DNA from: Rhizomys pruinosus
Lineage: Eukaryota; Chordata; Mammalia; Rodentia; Spalacidae
Direction: 5' to 3'
Assembly: GCA_009823505.1 (NCBI GenBank)
Contig: VZQC01009964.1
Coordinates: 85,001-149,000, forward strand
DNA: 64,000 bases
Each line of letters opens with the position of its first letter. Positions within the stretch are counted from its first letter, which is position 1. This document shows, piece after piece, positions 44,870-56,213 of this stretch. A program made the position numbers and the translations under genes. The notes under the pieces were generated by a model that did no database searches, had not been told where the DNA came from, and worked only from the letters and a program-made list of their open reading frames with translations.

Positions 44870-45330
44870 ATTTCAATTGTCAACTTGATTTGATTGAGAA
44901 ATACCCAGAAGATGAATAAGACACACTTCTGGTGTGTCTTTGAAGGTGTTTCCACAGACAGTTGGTTCAGGAGGGGTCTGAAATAATGAAGTAAGGAATT
45001 CATCCATCCATAGGTTCATAGCATCATGACATTATTGGGGCGTGGCAAAAGGAAGGTGGGTCCTAGTTAGAGAAAGCTGGCCTATGGGCTGTGTTCTTGG
45101 GGGAGCTGTATCTTACTTTCAACCCAGTCTACTTTCTCTCTTCCTATCTATCATAAAGAAGTTTCTCCACCACCTGCTATGGCTGCCATGATGTTTTTGG
45201 CTAAGCACATGAGGTCAAGGAACCATGCATTGAAATCTCTGGGATGAGGCAAAATAAATCCTTCCTCCTTGTAAGCTCTTTATATCAAGCACTTTTGCAT
45301 AGTGACACAGAGTCTGACTAACATACATAT
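44870..45330 (+). mobile_element. Old hAT-like nonautonomous DNA transposon, family uncertain
   Basis: Begins caattgtcaacttgatttga and later reads ctggtgtgtctttgaaggtg, ttattggggcgtggcaaaag and gcaaaataaatccttcctcc, ending agagtctgactaacata. It is laid out like URR1 and related hAT-Charlie derivatives. Confidence 0.55.
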
Positions 45331-45599
45331 AGGGACAGCTGGGAGGCTTGGTTAAATTGAGATATTTTTAAATAGTCCAAGATGCCTCTATGCTGTCTCT
45401 TGAGTCTTGAGTGTGAACTTAAGACTCCAAGATGGGTGGTCTGGGAAGCAGAAGTGGAAGTGTCTAAGCTCTTTAGGCCTGAGTTCTGATGCAAGCAGAG
45501 GAATCTTCCACATTCTAAGTTGTCAGGCATTGACAGAGTCTGCCCAGATCCAAGGCAAGGAGACTGTATCCCTTAATGCTGAAAGGATCTCAAAACAGA

Positions 45600-45706
45600 T
45601 ATAAATGTTCATAGTGTTTGTATTTCTAATAGCTAAAAATTGGTAATGACCCAAATGTCCATTAATAGGTGAATGGATAATTATGCTATTCTATAGGATG
45701 TTGTGG
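45600..45706 (+). mobile_element. Ancient L1 ORF2 3'-end sliver
   Basis: Aaaaattggtaatgacccaa and gtccattaataggtgaatgg are the codons of the ORF2p C-terminal region in an old L1. Confidence 0.7.
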
Positions 45707-45818
45707 TTTGAATATGTCTCCTTCAAAATTCAGTACTGCTGGTAGGAATGTAAACTTGTACAGCCACTATGGAAAGCAGTGTGGAGAACCCTTAGAAGAC
45801 TCAAAATGAGCTTGCCAT

Positions 45819-46085
45819 TTGACCCAGTCATACAACTCCTGGGTATATACCCACAAGACTCATTGCAGAAATACATGCACAGCTATGTTTATTGCAGCTC
45901 TGTTCACAATAGCAAAAAACTGGAACAAGTCCAGGTGCCCCTTAACTGACGAGTGGATAGAGAAAATGTGGTACATGTATACAATGGAGTTCTATGCAGC
46001 AGTAAAGAGGGACAACATCATGAGATTTTCAGGTAAATGGATGGAGCTAGAAGACATTATGTTAAGTGAAGTAATACAGTCCTAG
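45819..46085 (+). pseudogene. L1 ORF2p C-terminal remnant
   Basis: Open for 88 codons to the natural ORF2 stop, with [40 protein letters not shown] and SGKWMELEDIMLSEV. The preceding roughly 80 bases also encode ORF2p in another frame or behind a stop. All enzymatic domains are missing because of 5' truncation. Confidence 0.9.
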
Positions 46086-48395
46086 AAAAACAAATGACAA
46101 ATGGTGTCCCTCATATGTGGATGCTAGTGCCAATAACCCAGTTATAAATATTTCTTGTGGAGAGGGATGCATATTAAAAGCACAAAAACAGAAAGACTGC
46201 ATCAGAAAACTGACTGAAATGGTGAATTGGGAAGGGTGGGAGGGGCAGGAGAGGGACACAGGTGTATATTCGATTAATGCATATTTAATTGATGTGAGTT
46301 CAAACAATTATCCAGTATTGCCCAGACTCTGTCTACAGGTTACATTGTTTTAGGACTTAGTAAAAGTAAATTAAATATGTATATATTAAAACAACATTGG
46401 TTTAATTCTCTGGTAAAAATCGGTATGCATCTGAGTTAATGGGATATAAATTGCTGTTGTCCCATTTGTTTTACTTAAAAAATCTGTATAAAAATAACTT
46501 GGGATTGGCATCATACAATGTTTCTCTATAATTTTTCTGTTTGTACAGTAGTCACCTGTAGCATCTCTTTCACCTATAGGATGATTTACTAAAAAATTAA
46601 GTTTTGCTTCCCAAGTTAATCAACTACAGCACCCAAAACAGCATGGGTGAATTTGATGAATCTGTGCCTTAATTCCCCCTATAGTGTATGATAATACAAC
46701 TGCCTTTTCTGAGACCCCTGGGTCAAAAAACAAAAACCTAAAATAAAAAAAGGGGATACAGATAGATATGAAATATTTTTTGTCAAAAAACCTTGGCAAT
46801 CAAATCTTAAAACTAAACTGTGGGAAAAGATTTGTTGTTCCAACAGGTTCAAAATGTCACAACTTAACAGCTGAGAAAGAAAAGATACTATTGAGTGGGA
46901 TTAGCAATTGAGTAGTATGTACCAGGAAGTGCACAGAAGGTTGGCCCATCTGAAAATTGAAAGGAAGAAAAGCCTCAGATTACTACAAACTCAACCCCTC
47001 TGTGGATCCTACTTGTTAACAACTATTTACAATGAGACTCTAACGAAACTTACCTTCTAGTGCCGCAATGTTTAATCGAGAAGACTTTCCTTACTCCCCC
47101 CCCATGAGAACAAAGGAGAAATATGGTGATGATGAGGTCCGTTCTCCCAAACTGTAACTTGGAGCCAACTGTTATAGCGCGTAATCTCTTATACAAACCG
47201 GTAAAAAACTGCCTTCTTAAGTGACGCAATGATACCATAGGAACTGTGAAAAGGATTATGTTGCTATTCAGAACCAAATATATACTAAAGTTCTCCTTAA
47301 GCTTGCACTAAGCAAAATAAATTAATCGACAGAAGCTCTGACAACAATGGCTTATTCTACCAAGGAGATGTTTGGCCAGGGGATCCAGCCCCACAAAAAA
47401 GTGTAAAGGTAAAACAAGTTCATTGCCTCGAAACTGGGATTACCTGCAAGACGAAAGAGCATAAGGCCACTGCTGTCGAAGACCTGGCGTAACATGGGAA
47501 AGATATATTACGAGATCACACTTCAAGTTGTACAGTTGGTTCTCCTGGAATACCAGGAATGTTACCAAGGACCACTAAACCACATACGCAATATAGGTCT
47601 CTTTGAGTCAAGCAAGATCCCTCCGTCAGCACCAGCTACAACTCACCTGCCTGGAAACTGTGCAGCCAGTTGGCAGCCATATAGCCCGTTATCCCAAATC
47701 TCTTGCTATTGAGCTCTCTCCTGGAGGAATAACCCACAGCCTTTTATGCCACAAGCTTACCTTCCGCTAATGGTTTAGGAGCTGTTATAAGCACCCAGTC
47801 AAGACCCTGTCATACTTATACAGAAAAAAATGTTATTGCATGGCTTAACATACATCCCAAACATCGTGTGTCTAACCAAAGTTCACTACCCATAACACTG
47901 TAGTACGTTTAAAACCTATAATCTAATTGCTTGCTGCTTCAGTAGTAGGATTGAGAGGTTTATTCCTGGACAGACTGCAAGCACTGAAAGAAACCAGCTC
48001 CAGATTGAGCAGAGTCCAAGACAACAAGCTCCAGATAAGTAGCTGTTTTGCTTCTCATCCACCTGTGCCCCTTTCTCAGCCTAGGGCACACATCTGTGGA
48101 AGAGGGGCATGACATGGTAGATGTAGGACTGCGATTGGGGTGAATGGTGAACTACTATTTTACATATAGTCTGGAACACTCATTTGACAACTGGCTTGAA
48201 ACATACAAGCCCCCCCCCCCCCCCCCCCGCTGCTGGATGGTGGGACCCATGAGCTGTGTGGGGTTGGGCACAAATGCTTGCAAATTGGTTTTACATGAAG
48301 GATGCTTGTACTCATAAATTAACACTTATTGTTAAAAAATGAAAAATAAACTGAGAGAAAGATGCAGGACAGTTATGGCAGAATGCATGATCTGG

Positions 48396-48430
48396 GATGG
48401 GGTGGGGTGGGGTGGGGGGAAGGGAAAGGG
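48396..48430 (+). repeat. G-rich polypurine tract of the L1 3' UTR
   Basis: Runs of three to six G separated by single T or AT, continuing into gggaagggaaaggg. The same tract occurs near 12,405, 13,075, 16,520 and, as C-rich, at 50,195. G-quadruplex-forming polypurine tracts are known in L1 3' UTRs. Confidence 0.9.
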
Positions 48431-48879
48431 AACTATGCCTGAACTGAATTGGAAAATGATGTATGAAATACACAAAACATCAATACAAAAATGAAAATTA
48501 AAAAAAATTCAGTACTGGCCAGTATGATGAGATTAAGAGATGAGGCTTTGGGGAGGTAATTAGTCCATAAGATTTCCTCCCTTGTGATCCGACTAAGGCC
48601 TTTGTAAGAGATGCTTCACAAAGCAAGCCTTTGGCTTTCCTGCCCTTCAACTTCTGCCATGTGAGGGCAACATTCTTCTCCGAGGATGAAGCAACCACAT
48701 GCCGTTTTGGAAGTAGTGGGTGGACCTCCATCAGGTCTAACATGTCTTGATCTTGGTAGTCCTAATCTTCAGAACAATGAGAGAGAGATATTTCCGTTCT
48801 CTGTAAATGATCTCGTCTCAAGTACTACACTCTAGTGCTGCAAATGGATTGAGGCAGAACACTCAATTGGCAGACAATA

Positions 48880-49085
48880 AAATGAACCACTGTCCCACAC
48901 AGCAGCTTGAAGGAGCCTTAACATCTTTATGCTCAGCCACAAAAGCCAGACTCACATGTATAGTTCCATTCATATGAGCTCCAAGAAGCTAGGGTGATAG
49001 AAATCAGAACGATATTTACCTTTTAAGGAATGAGTGGAGTAGGTAAAATGGGCAATTTTCTAGAAAAATGTGATTTCACAGGAGG
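48880..49085 (+). mobile_element. Ancient LINE-derived fragment (L1M/HAL1-like)
   Basis: Agccacaaaagccagactca, catgtatagttccattcata and tgagctccaagaagctaggg match the reverse complement of the fragment at 49,600-49,860. Confidence 0.5.
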
Positions 49086-49097
49086 GAAATAATTATA

Positions 49098-49128
49098 ATA
49101 GATTATTATTATTATTATTATTATTATT
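49098..49128. repeat. (ATT)n microsatellite
   Basis: About ten ATT units. Confidence 0.95.
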
Positions 49129-49139
49129 ACTTACTGTGT

Positions 49140-49368
49140 TGATCAAGCTGGCTTTTCTTTATTTTTAGATGAGGAGTAATGTAGCCCAGGCCAGCCTCTC
49201 TAGCACACTATATAGTCAAGGATGATAATGGCTCCTGCCTTTACTTCTCAAGTGCTGGGATTGTAGCTAGGCACCACCGTATGTGGTTTTACGTGATGCT
49301 AGAGATCAAACCCCAGGCTTCATGCATGCAAGGTAAGCACACTACCAACTTAGCTGCATACCAGCCCT
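49140..49368 (-). mobile_element. B4-type SINE
   Basis: B1-like half (gtagcccaggccagcctctc, tcaagtgctgggattgtagc) then an ID-like half (ccccaggcttcatgcatgca, cttagctgcataccagccct). Confidence 0.82.
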
Positions 49369-49589
49369 GTTAAGTCTTGATTCATCTTCCTCAGCCGCCC
49401 AACCAGCTGGGTTTGCATCACTACATCTGGTTCAGGAAAGAGAAACTTTTTGAGATTTTATTTATTTAGAGATTTTTTATGTTATGTGCATGTTTATAAT
49501 TGTTAATATTTACCACACTTTATGTTATGTAAATTATATAATCCATTAATTGCAAATATGTAATGTAGTGGCTTCTATTTGTAGATTTA

Positions 49590-49865
49590 TATAATTGTTA
49601 CTCTAACTGATTTTTATATTTCTGTCACTTCAACATGAAACCCCATGTCAATTAATACTCATTTCCCTAGGCAACCAAAACTCTCATCTGCTTATACAGA
49701 CTTTCCTATTTTAAGCATTTGGTGTAAACCAGAGAATACGGTATGTGACCATCTATATCTGATTGCTTTTATTTGGTATAATCTTTTAAACACGTATTTA
49801 CATTGTACTCTGTTTCATCATTTCATGCCTTTTTATTGCAAAATAATATTTCACTGTGTGTCCAG
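49590..49865 (-). mobile_element. Ancient LINE-derived fragment (L1M/HAL1-like)
   Basis: Cttcaacatgaaaccccatg, taggcaaccaaaactctcat and atttcactgtgtgtcc are landmarks of the same mammalian-wide repeat as at 5525. Confidence 0.6.
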
Positions 49866-50121
49866 ACCTTGTGATGCAGACTGTCTCCTGACAGAGACAG
49901 AAGAATCATCAATTTGAAAGTAGCCTGGGCTACATGGAGAGATCCTGCTAAAAACAAAAACAAAAACAAAAAACCCCCACAAAAAACAGTAAGAACTCAA
50001 TACACAAGACCCACCTTAGATCAAGCCAGAAAAAAATCTCAGTACAGAAGTGGGGAAGAAGTCCCAGCTCTAGTTGAAAAACTATGGACCACTCATAGCT
50101 GCTGGGAGAAGGAGAGTTGAT

Positions 50122-52081
50122 TTTTTTAATTTAATTTTTATTGATGTTTTGTGCATTTCATACATTATTTTCCAATTCAGATCAGGCATATTTCCCTTTC
50201 CCTTCCCTCCCACCCCCACCCCATCCCAGATCATGCATTCTGCCATAATTGTACTGCATCTTTCTCTCAGTTTTTTTTTTCATTTTTTAGCTATAAGTGA
50301 TAATCCATGAGTACAAGCATCCTTTGTGCAAAACCAATCTGCAGGCTGTTGTGCCCAAACCCCCACAGCCCCACCATCCAGTGGGGGGTGACAGGTTGTT
50401 TGTTCAATCAAGTTGATCAAATGAGTGTCCAGACTACATCGCTGTAGTTTCACCATTCACCCCAATCGCAGCCTTTACATTCTACCACGCCCCCTCTTCC
50501 GCAGATTGTTCCCTAGGCTTAGAAAAGGGGCACAGGTGGATGAGAAGTAAAACAGTCCACTCTCTCTGGAGCTGTTGACTTGGACTCTGGTCAATTCTGG
50601 CTGTTTCCTTTCATGGGCTGACAGTTTGTCCAGGAGTAACCTTTCAATCCTACTAATGAAGCACAAGCAATTAGATATATAGGTATTTAAGCAGCACTAA
50701 TAATTATGGTAGGTTACTTTGGCATAGACACATATGTTTGGATGATATGTTAATCCATGAATTACATCCCCCCCCCCTGCTAAATATGACAGGGTTTTAC
50801 TGTGGCTTGTAACATCTCCTAACCGTTAGAGGATGTAAGCTTGTGGCATCAGCCATGGGTTATTCCTCCAAGGAGAGAGCCAATAGCCAATTAGATTTGG
50901 GATATACAGGCACATGGCTGCCTCTGCTGCACAGTATTTCCAGGCAGGTGAGGTGTAGCTGGTGCTGACGGTGGAGTCTTGCTTGACTCAGGGAGACCTG
51001 TATTTGCTTTATTGGTTTAGTGGCCTTTGGTAACACTCTCTGGCATTCCAGAGGCCATCTGTACACTTGCATGTGCGGGTCTCAATACATCCCTCCCATG
51101 TTAACGTCAGGTCTTTGGCAGCAGGGTCTTATCGCCTCTCTTCCTGCAGGTATCCCAACTTAGAGGCAAGGAGCCCTTACCTTTTGTGGGGCCTTGGATC
51201 CCCTGGCCAACATCCCCCTGGTAGAACAATCCATTGCTGATGTCAGAGCTCCTGCATTAATATACTTTGTCTAAGTGCATAGCCCAAGGACTTTAGTATT
51301 ATATTTGGTTCTGAACAGAGAATAATCCTTTTCACAGTTCTTATGTCTATTAGTCAATTAAAGAAGGCATTTTTACCGGTTTTATAAGAGATTACCTCTA
51401 TAATAGTTGTCTCCAATTTACAGTTGGAGAATGACCTCGTCATCGTCATATTTCTCCTTGTTCTATGGGGGGGAAGGCAAGAAAGTCTCTCATATCAAAA
51501 CCTTTGTGGCACCTAGAAGATATAAGTTTCATTAGGACTCATTATAAATAGTTGTTACATGTAGGATCCACAGAGGGTTTCGATGTTTATGGCAATCTGA
51601 GGCTTTTCTTCCTTTCAATGTTCAGACGGGTCAACCTTTCAGTTGCCACTTTTTGGTACATCCCACTCAACGCAAAGCTGTATCTTTTCTTTCTCAGCTG
51701 TTAAGTTGGTGACATTTTGTCCTGTTGGAACAAACAAATCTTTTCCCGTAGTTAGTTTTAAGATTTGAATTGCAAGGTTTTTGACGAAAAGGTTTCATGT
51801 CTGTCTGTTCCCCCCCCCTTTTTTTTAACCCATGAGTCTCCAGAAGACAGTTGTATTATACATAACTATAGGGTGGAATCAAGGCTCAGATTTCATCAAA
51901 TTCACCCATGTTGTTTTGGGTGACTATATATGATTAACTTGGGAAGCAAATTTAATTTTTATGTCAAATCATCTTAAAGAGACTGCTACAAGGTGATACT
52001 GTACAACAGAGAAATTATAGAGAACATTTGTATGTGCCAATCTCAAAGTTATTGCTCTACAGATATCAACTCTCCAGCACT
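50122..52081 (-). mobile_element. Young L1 3' UTR, antisense, 1.96 kb, with target-site duplication
   Basis: Flanks ggagagttgattttttt occur at 50,111-50,127 and 52,082-52,098. The left T-rich edge is the A tail. It contains only 3' UTR, homologous over almost its full length to 46,500-48,500 in the opposite orientation. The 5' junction carries a short inverted copy of the target site (see findings). Confidence 0.93.
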
Positions 52082-52125
52082 GGAGAGTTGATTTTTTTTG
52101 AGGGTGTGATGCTCCATAGCCTAGC

Positions 52126-52538
52126 CAGTGTGCTGGACAGCTTTAGTGTCAACTTGACACACCTATGCTGAGGGATTCTCCATTGGGGAATTGGCTCCAT
52201 CAGACTGGCTTGTGGCTTCCTCTGTAGAGTATTGTCTTGATTGTTGAGCCATGTGGGAGGGCCCAGCCCATTGTCGGTGGTGCCTCCCTTAGGCAGGTTG
52301 TTGTGTATTGTGTAAGATGGCAGGTTGAATGTGGGCCAGGGCAGCAAGCCAGTAAGCAGCGTTCCTCCATGGCCTGTGCTTCACCTCCTGCCTCCAGGTT
52401 CCTGCCCTGAGTTCCTACCTTGGGCTCCCTCAGTGATGAACTGTGACTCAGGAGATGTGAGGTGAATAAACTCTTTCCTCCCCAAGGTGGTATTGGTCAG
52501 AGTGTTTTGTTGCAGCAAATGAAGAGAAACTAGAACAG
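52126..52538 (+). mobile_element. URR1-type DNA transposon, nearly complete
   Basis: Starts cagtgtgctggacagcttta, continues gtgtcaacttgacac, gggcccagcccattgtcggt and gtgaataaactctttcctcc, and ends gaaactagaacag. Nonautonomous hAT-Charlie; no transposase. Lies within an Lx-type L1 3' UTR. Confidence 0.85.
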
Positions 52539-52797
52539 CCAGGCTCTGGTGGATGAATCTGCACTGACAGGTATTTGGGGAGACAGTTTTGTCTCTATAG
52601 AGCTTAATATATATAATACGGTACCTGAAATCCTGCAGGAGATATTAAGAGCAGTTGCAGATAGGAATCTAAATATGATCAAAAACATATTGTATGAAGC
52701 TCTCAAAAATCGAATAAAAAACCAATAAGAAAACTCACCTGTATAGATACCTTTTATAGTTTGAGCTCTTATATTTAGGTCTATGGCACAGTTTGAG

Positions 52798-52799
<2 letters not shown>

Positions 52800-52837
<38 letters not shown>
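52800..52837. repeat. (GT)n microsatellite
   Basis: About 18 GT units. The minus-strand HTHTHT frame is an artefact. Confidence 0.97.
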
Positions 52838-53015
52838 TAAAGGGTCCAACTTCATTCTTTTGAATACCCACTTTTATTCAAGTATCACTAGTTGAAGAAA
52901 ACTTGTTCCTTTCTCATTAACTTGTCCTGGCTCCCTCTTGAGAATCCGTCGGCCATAATGGAGGGTCTATTTCTGATATCTCTTGTGCCCCCTGATCTAT
53001 ATGTCCATGTCTAAG
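52838..53015 (-). mobile_element. Ancient L1M ORF2 fragment
   Basis: Gggtccaacttcattctttt, atacccacttttattcaagt and tgatctatatgtccatgtct follow the antisense L1 ORF2 order also seen around 30,320. Confidence 0.68.
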
Positions 53016-53411
53016 TTTTTAGCACTCATCATTTTAATGTTTTTATGGCATTTTTTCCTGAAATTAACCCAATTCTACTTAGTTCACAGCAACAGGTCCT
53101 GTGAACAGCACCCCAATTGTTCATCTCCATTTCTTCTGGATCTTGCATTAGGGTAATAAAATTTGTATCCATCTCCCTCCATTTTAATTTCTATACAAAC
53201 CTTCATTTCCACAGCCTGGTATGACCTCCCATTTGTCCTTTCCCTAGCTCAAACTCATCTTTTTATTTATTTTCAAATTTCCTCCAGAGTTTCCCAATTA
53301 GCTTGTGACAAAAAAAAGACTTCTTTACTTTGAAGTTTTCATAATGAAAAAGCTTCAATTTTCCAATTAAAAATATAAAAAATATAAATTAATCCTCTTA
53401 ATTTGGACCTT
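53016..53411. other. Unassigned sequence
   Basis: No gene or repeat recognised. Confidence 0.4.
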
Positions 53412-53810
53412 TTTCAATGTATATTTTTATTGGATTTTTATGCATTTCATATGAAACATCTTTATCATCTTAATACCCCTTTCCCCACCTGTACTCCACA
53501 TAACCCCTTCCCCACCGGATTTCCTGTGTTCTGTCATATATGTTAAGGCTTATCAAGTCAAGTTTGTGCACCCAGATGTCCCTTGGTCAAGTTCATCCAT
53601 TGAATGTCCAGCTTTTCTAGACTCCCTCTCTTAAAGAAGATCAACTCACTCTCATTCAGCAATAATTGGCTGCCAATAGTTCTTTGGCTACTGTTGGGGC
53701 CTGGTACCCATTTCCCAGTTCTGTGCTTGGTTTTGTCAAGTTGGGCCTTTATATTGGTAAAAGAATTCAGTGTTGGAGTTAGACTTAAAGGGATCAGTTG
53801 ACATGAAGAC
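53412..53810 (-). mobile_element. Rodent L1 3'-end fragment, antisense
   Basis: Tatttttattggatttttat at the left edge, CT-rich tract, then ctctcttaaagaagatcaac and ggctgccaatagttctttgg, matching the order of the L1 piece at 61.5-62.4 kb. Confidence 0.72.
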
Positions 53811-53934
53811 CTGCAAAACTCATGGCTCCACCCTGACACACAAGTGATCCTTGATGTTAACAGGATCCTAAATGGAGACACTGACTAGGGTCCTAGGATG
53901 GGACAGCATTTAACCAGTGAGTAGTCATAAAGGT

Positions 53935-54050
53935 ATGTGCACCAACACACACAGGTGCACACAGATACATACACGGATGACACACACAGATATATACATG
54001 TGCACACATGTACACACACACAAGTGCACACACACACATACGTGCATGAG
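53935..54050. repeat. CA-rich low-complexity stretch
   Basis: Imperfect (CA)n with TACA and TGCA interruptions; may be the tail of an unrecognised SINE. Confidence 0.8.
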
Positions 54051-54059
54051 TAAATTCCA

Positions 54060-54877
54060 TGGGTCCCCTGAGATAATAGCTGCAGGCCTTAACTGTGCAC
54101 CAGAAACCTAGACTCTTCCTACACACCACCTTTCCATGTTTTCCATGTACAATTTATCAAGAAGCCCTTTTGATTTTACTTTTAAATATTCTTGTCTCTG
54201 CTTTTATTTCTCTGCATCATCACCATCCTGCACCAAATAGCCATCATATTTTGATTGATGTATTGAAACTGATGGATCCCTATTATAGCATGGTGCTGAG
54301 CACCCCCCCCCCTTATTGTGCTTGTCATTGTAGTAATTATATGTTTCTCCACATGACTATTTGACTGATGACTTTTTCAGGAGTTTGCAAACTACCTATG
54401 GCTTGGGGTCATTCTTTCTTTGACTTATTATCTGTCCATTCAATGGCACACACATTAGTAAACATATGTAACCCCTGCGGAACCAATCAAAGAAATGGCA
54501 ACTGAAGCCCCTTTGTTGAGAAGTCTCAAGGCTCTGTATAGTCATGGCTGTTCTCTGATATCATTTATCAAAACACAAATAAATGTGTTAATTGAGTATG
54601 TGTTAAACTGGTGGGTGTCACAGAAAAAGGAGCAAAAAGGTTAAAATAATTTAAAGGGTTTCTACAATGCTGTGAGTTTAAAAAAAATTTAATAGAGAGA
54701 TCTGTAAATTGAACATAAATAACTACCCAAACCACAGGGTACATACTAGATAGGAGAGTTGGGTCTGGATGGCCTCATTCCTAAGGCTTTAGGAATTTGG
54801 GGCTGATAATGAGACCATGTTACTCAGCAGAGAGGTATAAATTACATTATCTGTGAGTTACAGAAGTAAATATTCAG
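54060..54877. other. Unique sequence
   Basis: No repeat or gene recognised; contains a C9 run near 54,303. Confidence 0.45.
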
Positions 54878-55092
54878 GGGTTGGAAAGATGACGCAGTGG
54901 GTAAGAGCACATACTACTCTTGCAGAGGACCTGAGTTTGTTTCCCAGCACCCATGTCAGGCAGCTCACGATCTCCTGTAACTCCAGCTCCAGGAGATCTG
55001 TCACAGAATCCTGGCCTCTGTGGCCACCTGGGTGTTAGTATGAACTTCCCCTTCACATATACACATAATTAAAAATAATTAAAAATAAACAT
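54878..55092 (+). mobile_element. B3/B2-family SINE, plus strand
   Basis: Head ggggttggaaagatgacgca, body ttgcagaggacctgagtttg, ctgtaactccagctccagga and an A-rich tail (aattaaaaataattaaaaat). Confidence 0.9.
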
Positions 55093-55424
55093 TCAGTAAA
55101 ATATGGTAAAGCTAAGTTTGAATAGGCAAGTTGTAAAAGGACATTAACAGTGGCCAATGAAAATATGAACAATGTAAATTAAAACACTGAGAAACATTCC
55201 ACCTATCAAACTGATAAATATTATATAAGAAAAGACGGTATAATGTAATTCAGTGTTTTGTGATTGTCAGGTCTTATACTTGTTTGCAATACAAATTACT
55301 GGCTTTTGGAGGTGAAGTTGGCAATTTAAATGAGAAAATCCTAACATGGAGATATCTGGATCAGCAAGGGCACTTTTGTAAATGATTTAACTATTCTAGT
55401 ATTGTTACAATAGAAAAAGGGGAT

Positions 55425-55540
55425 TGGAAAGTCAGGCATGGTGGTCTTGTAGTTCCAGCATTTGTGGGGCTGAGGCAGGATTCTGAGGCCAGCCTGGTCC
55501 ACACAATGGCCTTATCTCAAATAAGAAAAAATACTAAGAA
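55425..55540 (+). mobile_element. B1 SINE with internal deletion
   Basis: Gtcaggcatggtggtcttgt, ggggctgaggcaggattctg and aggccagcctggtccacaca; the centre is shortened. Confidence 0.75.
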
Positions 55541-55729
55541 ATAAATATATAAGTAAAGAATAAAAGCACTTGGAAAAAATTCTCTCGTAATAAGGAGTTG
55601 GTAAAAACACAGCATGTACATAAGAATACACAAAATTTAACTGCTGAAATGATAGCATGAACATATTTAAATATATGCATAGATGACTGAGCATAAAAAC
55701 AGACTACAAAATAATATAATATGATTTTT

Positions 55730-55832
55730 CTTTGACACAGTGTACTCCAATGTATCCCAGGATGGCTTTGAACTCATGATCCTTGTGCCTCATCCCCAAG
55801 TTCTAGTAACACAGCTATACATCCAGCCCAAT
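55730..55832 (-). mobile_element. Partial B1 SINE
   Basis: Ccaggatggctttgaactca followed by tcatccccaagttctagtaa, antisense. Confidence 0.65.
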
Positions 55833-55969
55833 TGTATTCTTTATTACAAAATTAATGTACAGGAAAATGACTGATGGTGGTTCAAGTCCTTTGCATAAAA
55901 TGACTTGGTGTTTCCACATAACCTACATGCATTTCCCTACTTCAAAGCACCTCAAAATTACTTAAAATG

Positions 55970-56200
55970 GGGCTGGAGAGATGGTTCAGCAGTTAAGAGC
56001 ACTGGCATCTCTTGCAGAGGATCAGGGTTTGGTTCCCAGCACCCACATGGTGGCTGACAACTATCCATGATTCTAGTCCCAGGGGATCCAGCACCCTCTT
56101 CTGGGCTGCATGGGAATTTCACACACTTGGCACACCTAGATACAAGCAGGGCAACACTCACACACATAAAGTAAAATTAAATAAATTAAAAAATGTAAAA
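55970..56200 (+). mobile_element. B2 SINE, plus strand, with aged target-site duplication
   Basis: Gctggagagatggttcagca, B box-like gggtttggttccc, and an A-rich tail. Flanks attacttaaaatg (55,957-55,969) and attaagtaaaatg (56,201-56,213) differ by one base. Confidence 0.93.
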
Positions 56201-56213
56201 ATTAAGTAAAATG

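Larger units (their letters stand above)
45739..48503 (+). mobile_element. Young L1, 5'-truncated, 2.77 kb, with 14-bp target-site duplication
   Basis: Flanks aaaattcagtactg at 45,725-45,738 and 48,504-48,517 match exactly. Contains the ORF2 C-terminus, a roughly 2.4-kb 3' UTR with a G-rich tract (48,396-48,430) and an A-rich end. A 19-base C run sits at 48,210-48,228 where other copies have only a few Cs. Between about 46,980 and 48,200 there are many single-base indels against the antisense copy. Confidence 0.95.
45707..48830 (+). mobile_element. MLT1-like LTR split by a young L1
   Basis: The LTR start ttgtggtttgaatatgtctc lies left of the L1. After the L1 the LTR resumes (gatgaggctttggggaggta, ttcaacttctgccatgtgag, catgtcttgatcttggtagt, then cctaatcttcagaacaatga). 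The L1 insertion at 45,739-48,503 divides it exactly. Confidence 0.68.
49985..52725 (+). mobile_element. Lx-type L1 3' UTR, sense, split by a young L1 and a URR1
   Basis: Pieces 49,985-50,121, 52,082-52,125 and 52,539-52,725 are consecutive parts of one Lx-type 3' UTR (acacaagacccaccttagat; gagggtgtgatgctcc; tggatgaatctgcactgaca), ending in an A-rich tail. Confidence 0.75.
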
